5,696 nt of DNA from Bifidobacterium breve (GTDB lineage: Bacteria; Actinomycetota; Acidimicrobiia; IMCC26256; PALSA-555): contig CAMDCC010000200.1 of the NCBI GenBank assembly GCA_945889545.1, positions 1-5,696 on the forward strand, read 5' to 3'. The notes below the pieces were generated by a model, which saw only the letters and a program-made list of their open reading frames with translations, was not told the origin of the DNA and did no database searches. Positions within the stretch are counted from its first letter, which is position 1. Each line of letters begins with the position of its first letter. The translations under genes and the position numbers were made by a program. Below, in pieces: positions 5,043-5,696 of the stretch.

Positions 5043-5696
5043 ATGCTGCCCGACCACGAGTACCACCCACTCGAAGTGGTCAGCGTCATCGACGAGACCG
5101 CCGACACCCGGTCGTTCGTCCTCGGTATCCCACCCGAGTTCACAGAGTCCTTCTTCTATACGGCCGGACAGTTCTGCACGTTCCGGGCGCCCATCGACGG
5201 CGAGCCCGTCGTCCGCTCGTATTCGATGTCGAGCTCGCCCGACACCGAGGATCCGTTCACGACGACGGTGAAGCGCGTCCCCGAAGGGCGCATGTCCAAC
5301 TGGATGAACGACGCCCTGGCACCCGGCGACGTCATCGAGGTGATGCGACCCACCGGGCTCTTCGTACTGCACCCGCGGGAGGCACCGATCGTCGCGTTCG
5401 CCGGGGGCAGCGGCATCACGCCGGTGATCTCCATCATCAAGAGCGCACTGATCACCACCGATCGCCCGATCACGCTGGTGTACGCCAACCGCGACGCCGA
5501 CTCCGTCATCTTCCGCGATGACCTCGCGCGACTGGCCTCGACATCCGACGACCGGCTCGCGGTCCACCATCACCTCGACTCCAACAGCGGCTTCCTCGAT
5601 GCCGAGCGGTGCGCGGCGTTCGTCGGCGACAGCTCCGATGCCGACTTCTACGTCTGCGGTCCTGGTCCGTACATGGACACCGTCGAGGCCGGCCTC
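5043..5696 (+). CDS. kshB: KshB-like ferredoxin/oxygenase reductase (C-terminus off the window)
   Basis: The first 218 residues of an FAD- and NAD(P)H-dependent reductase that passes electrons to an oxygenase. The FAD-binding beta-barrel carries RSYSMSS at 58-64 (flavin-binding RxYSxSS). The nucleotide-binding domain has GGSGITP at 121-127, LVYANRD at 145-151 and CGPGPYM at 205-211. The order FAD, NAD, then an expected C-terminal plant-type 2Fe-2S domain matches KshB, the reductase of 3-ketosteroid 9-alpha-hydroxylase, and the related PaaE/HmfE group. KshB proteins are about 350 aa, so the iron-sulfur domain should lie beyond position 5696. VVSVIDETADTRSFVL and the MSNW segment recall KshB in particular, but paralogs serving other Rieske oxygenases cannot be excluded, so the symbol is tentative. 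The ATG at 5043 has GGGGA 6 nt upstream. No oxygenase gene is in the window. It is transcribed away from the CoA-ligase operon and may share its regulation. Confidence 0.92.
   Translation, partial: MLPDHEYHPLEVVSVIDETADTRSFVLGIPPEFTESFFYTAGQFCTFRAPIDGEPVVRSYSMSSSPDTEDPFTTTVKRVPEGRMSNWMNDALAPGDVIEVMRPTGLFVLHPREAPIVAFAGGSGITPVISIIKSALITTDRPITLVYANRDADSVIFRDDLARLASTSDDRLAVHHHLDSNSGFLDAERCAAFVGDSSDADFYVCGPGPYMDTVEAGL

Noticed and set aside
4925..5521. Plus-strand open frame (198 aa) overlapping the reductase
   Set aside because: It is out of frame with the reductase, whose FAD and NAD motifs are intact from 5043; its own product is Arg/His-rich and unrecognisable.

Overview
The window is high-G+C DNA (well above 60% by eye, with strongly G/C-biased third codon positions). 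Its genes are of actinobacterial type: a FadD3-like acyl-CoA synthetase, a DUF35 protein paired with a thiolase-fold partner, and a KshB-like oxygenase reductase. Together they suggest an actinomycete chromosome, perhaps from the Acidimicrobiia or Mycobacteriales, in a steroid or isoprenoid catabolic region. The lineage is an inference from gene content; no rRNA or other phylogenetic marker is present.

Layout. Nearly everything is coding. Five genes lie on the minus strand. Reading in their direction of transcription, a FadD3-like CoA ligase (4907-3321) is followed after 36 nt by a DUF35 zinc-ribbon protein (3284-2859), after 17 nt by a thiolase/lipid-transfer-type protein (2841-1699), and after 45 nt by a 3-alpha-hydroxysteroid-dehydrogenase-like SDR (1653-823). 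These four look like one operon. A 151-nt gap (672-822) follows, holding three perfect tandem copies of a 14-bp unit and a 12-bp palindrome. Then comes a second, classical SDR (671 to beyond position 1), which runs off the left edge. On the plus strand, divergent from the operon, a KshB-like FAD/NAD(P)H reductase starts at 5043 and runs off the right edge before its expected 2Fe-2S domain. The 135-nt divergent intergenic region (4908-5042) holds an 11-bp palindrome, a -10-like hexamer and a small hairpin.

How the genes may work together. The ligase would activate a carboxylated (poly)cyclic or branched acid as its CoA thioester. The DUF35/thiolase pair would form a complex acting on an acyl-CoA C-C bond, and the two SDRs would oxidise or reduce hydroxyl/keto groups. 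The divergent reductase would feed electrons to a Rieske-type oxygenase encoded elsewhere. The thiolase-fold protein keeps the nucleophilic Cys but has Glu where the catalytic His of the GHP motif should be and Tyr where the C-terminal Cys should be. It may therefore not be an ordinary thiolase, and this is the most interesting biochemical point in the window. The substrate cannot be read from the sequence.
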